A stretch of 64,000 nt of DNA from Halomarina ordinaria (GTDB lineage: Archaea; Halobacteriota; Halobacteria; Halobacteriales; Haloarculaceae): NCBI RefSeq assembly GCF_030553305.1, contig NZ_JARRAH010000001.1, forward strand, positions 2,170,001 to 2,234,000, in the 5' to 3' direction. The notes beneath the pieces are model-generated. The model saw only the letters and a list, made by a program, of their open reading frames with translations. It was not told where the DNA came from and did no database searches. Positions 61,665 through 64,000 of the stretch are shown here, in pieces; the stretch's first letter is position 1; each line of letters opens with the position of its first letter. Position numbers and translations under genes: made by a program.

Positions 61665-63374
61665 TCACACCCCCCTCTTGTAGCGTGGTCTCCCCACCGA
61701 GGTAGGAATCCCTCCACGGAAGCCGGGGAACATGGGGGCCCCCCCGTAGCCGGAAACGATGTAGAGAGACTCGGATGCACGTGTCGAACCGACGTAATAG
61801 AGCCGGTGTTCTTCTGCAGCGAACCGTTCGTCGGTGGCGTACGTTCGTTTCAGGCGCTTCGTGTAGGCGTCGGAGAGAAGTACGCACGGCGCTTCGAGCC
61901 CCTTCACCGCATGTATCGTCCCGAGTTGGAGGTGCGTCGGTACGTGCGTCGTCGGAGACGAACTCGCGTTCAGCAGGGTGGTTCGGCTCTTCGGACCAAG
62001 TTCGACGAACCTGCCAATGAGGTCTGCCGTCGGTTCGGGGAATGCTCGGCGAACCACATCGTACTCGAACACCTTCGACGGATCCGAAAGCGTCTGCTGA
62101 AGGGCCTTCCCACCGAAGAGGGCCTGCTCGCGCCATTCTCGCTCATCATGTGGGAGGGCCTCCAGAAGCGCTCGCACACACACGGTCGGGACAGGTGCCC
62201 CATCGCGCAGAGCACAGATCGCCTCGTAGAGACGTGTGAGTTCTTCCGTCCAGAGATCGGGCTGGTTGAGGGTGGTGTACGGAATCCCCTCGCGCCGGAG
62301 CGCCGCAGCGAGCGATCGTACATGGCGGTTCGTCCGTCCAAGGACGAAGACTGCGACGCCCTGCTGTGGGGTATGCGTATCGAGAGCGTGTCGAACACAC
62401 GCACCGAGGCGGCTAGCATCCCTCGTAACCACTCGTTGTACTGTTCCGCCCTCTCGTGCGGACGTGAGTCCTGCTGTCTCGTTCGCGGGGTGAGACCTGA
62501 GGATGCTGCGGGCGGCGATTGTAATCGCCGAGGGGACACGATAACTCTCGTTGAGCGTTTCAACACGGTCGACAGGCATTCGCTCGAAGAGGGCCGGCGT
62601 CGCCTCGCGGAACGAGTAGATGCTCTGGTTCGCGTCCCCTGCGAGATAGATAACATCGAATCCTCCACTGTCACGCCATTCACGGAAGAGCGCATATTCC
62701 TGCGGAGAGAGATCCTGAAACTCGTCGATGAAAAGAACCCGACCCTGAGGGTGGTAGCTCTCGTCGATGGCGAGGTTGACATAGTCATGGTGCTCGAAGA
62801 GCGGACGGGGAGCCGTCTCGGCTTTATACGCCTTCCACGCCTCTAGAGCAGCGTGGACCTCCTCGCTGGAGAGTGGAAGGGAAATCGGTGCGTTGACGTG
62901 CGCAGCGGCATCTCGACGTGTGAGCGCGAGATGTTCCGCAAGTCGAAAGACCTTGTTCCCGGTTGGTTCCGATTCTGGACGACCCTCCACACGAGCTCGA
63001 AGACTGGTCGTCATCATCTCGGGTGCATATTCGAAGCCCCAGTCGCGGCAGAATCCCTCGTAGATGTCGCCATTGTGGACCGGAGTGATGACCTGCTCTC
63101 GGGGGTTATCGAGACCGCCAGCCCGGAGACACGAAGAGAGTGCCGCGCCGTGGAAGGTACGAGCGTGCTTCTTGACCGTGTCCATCGACTCCTCGGGGAA
63201 AACTTCGTGGAGTCGGTCTGCGACCTCCGTCCGGGCCGCCCGAGTGAACGTGAGATACAAGCAGTCGTCGAGCGAGTATCCGCTCTTGGCGTGCGACGAG
63301 ACATACCCGACGAGGGCGGTCGTCTTCCCCGCACCCGGAGCGCCGTCGATTTTCACGACTTCAGTCATGTTCAT
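61665..63374 (-). CDS. SF1 (UvrD/Rep-like) DNA helicase
   Basis: This 569-residue protein has the SF1A motifs: IDGAPGAGKTTALVGYV (near residue 8, Walker A), YLTFTRAARTEVADR (near residue 40, motif Ia), VLFIDEFQDLSPQEYALF (near residue 212, Walker B/motif II), YLAGDANQSIYSFREA (near residue 242, motif III), TLNESYRVPSAI (near residue 268, motif IV) and LGTIHAVKGLEAPCVLL with LYYVGSTRA (motifs V/VI, near residues 490 and 530). It overlaps the next upstream gene by 4 nt (ATGA) and likely works with the primase in replicating the element. Confidence 0.9.
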   Translation of the reverse strand: MNMTEVVKIDGAPGAGKTTALVGYVSSHAKSGYSLDDCLYLTFTRAARTEVADRLHEVFPEESMDTVKKHARTFHGAALSSCLRAGGLDNPREQVITPVHNGDIYEGFCRDWGFEYAPEMMTTSLRARVEGRPESEPTGNKVFRLAEHLALTRRDAAAHVNAPISLPLSSEEVHAALEAWKAYKAETAPRPLFEHHDYVNLAIDESYHPQGRVLFIDEFQDLSPQEYALFREWRDSGGFDVIYLAGDANQSIYSFREATPALFERMPVDRVETLNESYRVPSAITIAARSILRSHPANETAGLTSAREGGTVQRVVTRDASRLGACVRHALDTHTPQQGVAVFVLGRTNRHVRSLAAALRREGIPYTTLNQPDLWTEELTRLYEAICALRDGAPVPTVCVRALLEALPHDEREWREQALFGGKALQQTLSDPSKVFEYDVVRRAFPEPTADLIGRFVELGPKSRTTLLNASSSPTTHVPTHLQLGTIHAVKGLEAPCVLLSDAYTKRLKRTYATDERFAAEEHRLYYVGSTRASESLYIVSGYGGAPMFPGFRGGIPTSVGRPRYKRGV

Positions 63375-64000
63375 AGCCTCCCGATGAACCGCTCCGGTTC
63401 GTCTCGTGTCTCGGCGATTGTCGCGAGATTCTCCGGGTCGTACTCGATGAGGGTGGGGGTGAACGGGTACACGCGATGATTGCCGATGCGCTTCTGTGGA
63501 CCCAGGATGTCCCCTCGTTCGCGGAGTCTCGAGATGATCTCCGGGTAGAGCTTGTGCGAACCGACGTCGCTCACGCAATCACGGATGGCCTCTCCCTGCA
63601 CCCATACCACTGGCCCCGTGGTATCGAGCGCGTCGAAGTTCGAGACGTCCTCCTCGTGTACGACATTCGTTGGTGCTCGGTCGAGTGCCTCGCGCGTATC
63701 GAAGGGGACGCTAACCCAGTTGCGTAATCGCGAAAGAACGTCATCCGAAATCGCATCGATGCTGTCGTAGTCGTCTCCCTCGATGACGGAGGCCACTTCG
63801 CGCCATACCGCTTTGAGCTCGTTCCAGTGTTCGTCTTCGACATCGACTTCGGCGGGGAAGAACGCGGCAACGTACTGCTCTTCGAGCTTCGCTGTCGCGC
63901 CACGCACCCATTCGCCGGGGGTGAACTCGATCTTCGCGTGATGGTCCTCCCTCGTAAGCTTGATGACGATTCGTCCGTTCCGGCCAGCTCGGTAGAAGTG
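63371..64000 (-). CDS. Replication-type protein, 5' end outside window
   Basis: The frame is open from 64000 and ends at the TGA overlapping the helicase ATG. The visible part (209 residues) includes RIVIKLTREDHHAKIEFTPG, an acidic helical middle, and a C-terminal winged-helix-like part (SDVGSHKLYPEIISRLRERG, then LGPQKRIGNHRVYPFTPTLI). Such a C-terminus is seen at the end of phage/plasmid primase-helicase proteins. The family is not certain, and the start is beyond the right edge. Confidence 0.6.
   Translation of the reverse strand, partial: HFYRAGRNGRIVIKLTREDHHAKIEFTPGEWVRGATAKLEEQYVAAFFPAEVDVEDEHWNELKAVWREVASVIEGDDYDSIDAISDDVLSRLRNWVSVPFDTREALDRAPTNVVHEEDVSNFDALDTTGPVVWVQGEAIRDCVSDVGSHKLYPEIISRLRERGDILGPQKRIGNHRVYPFTPTLIEYDPENLATIAETRDEPERFIGRL

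Noticed and set aside
61806-62846. Rightward 346-codon open frame in the right-hand element
   Set aside because: It lies opposite the helicase gene, has no promoter and matches no family.
1-64000. CRISPR arrays, rRNA and tRNA genes
   Set aside because: No regularly spaced repeats with spacers, no rRNA-like block and no tRNA cloverleaf with CCA-type ends were recognised on either strand, including near the integrase.

Overview
The window is a piece of a haloarchaeal chromosome (class Halobacteria). It is GC-rich with acidic proteins and long Asp/Glu linkers. Many genes appear leaderless, with an AT-rich TATA-like element about 25-30 nt before the start codon. The genes present are archaeal: DNA polymerase D large subunit, an A-type ATP synthase operon, TFB, TBP, GlmM and a pilin-type secretion set. 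No tRNA, rRNA or CRISPR array was seen.

Bases 1 to about 43,170 are mostly core genome. On the left edge is the polymerase D large subunit gene, interrupted by an intein that runs off the window. After it come a 3-hydroxyisobutyrate dehydrogenase-like gene, a GrpB-family gene, a prenyl diphosphate synthase (lipid precursors), the electron transfer flavoprotein pair, exported and pilin-like proteins, and a methyltransferase. Bases 12,299-21,403 hold the nine-gene A-type ATP synthase cluster in the order H-I-K-E-C-F-A-B-D, with a hairpin-rich 315-base gap before D. Then follow a phosphotransferase, a prepilin peptidase, hisI, glmM, an aminotransferase, PRPP synthetase, a membrane-protein pseudogene, ileS, membrane proteins, a uracil-DNA glycosylase, a thioesterase, a lamin-tail lipoprotein, a DehI-family protein, an MFS transporter, an amidohydrolase, an alkyltransferase, galT and a HIT protein.

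Bases about 43,164-44,454 are a small AT-rich cassette. It holds one gene with a TIR-like/Rossmann-like C-terminal domain and lies between two perfect 28-base direct repeats. The left repeat contains the end of the HIT gene; the right one contains the TATA-like element of the next gene. This looks like a one-gene insertion that spares both neighbours.

From about 46,188 a second accessory region begins inside a transcription factor B gene, which keeps its zinc ribbon and linker but loses its cyclin folds. The AT-rich segment to about 55,400 carries a two-gene operon (an NdpA/YejK-like nucleoid-associated protein plus a large membrane protein), a decayed gene, a TATA-binding protein and a complete type I restriction-modification operon (hsdR-hsdM-hsdS). 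From 55,598 to the right edge is an integrated virus- or plasmid-like element. It has an overlapping four-gene integrase operon, a small Cys-rich protein, a terminase-small-subunit-like gene, an AEP-type primase, an SF1 helicase and a partial replication-type protein; its other end is outside the window.

The strongest candidates for something undescribed are the NdpA-like/membrane protein pair, the 28-base-repeat cassette with its TIR-like protein, and the association of a broken TFB and an extra TBP with a defence/mobile region.
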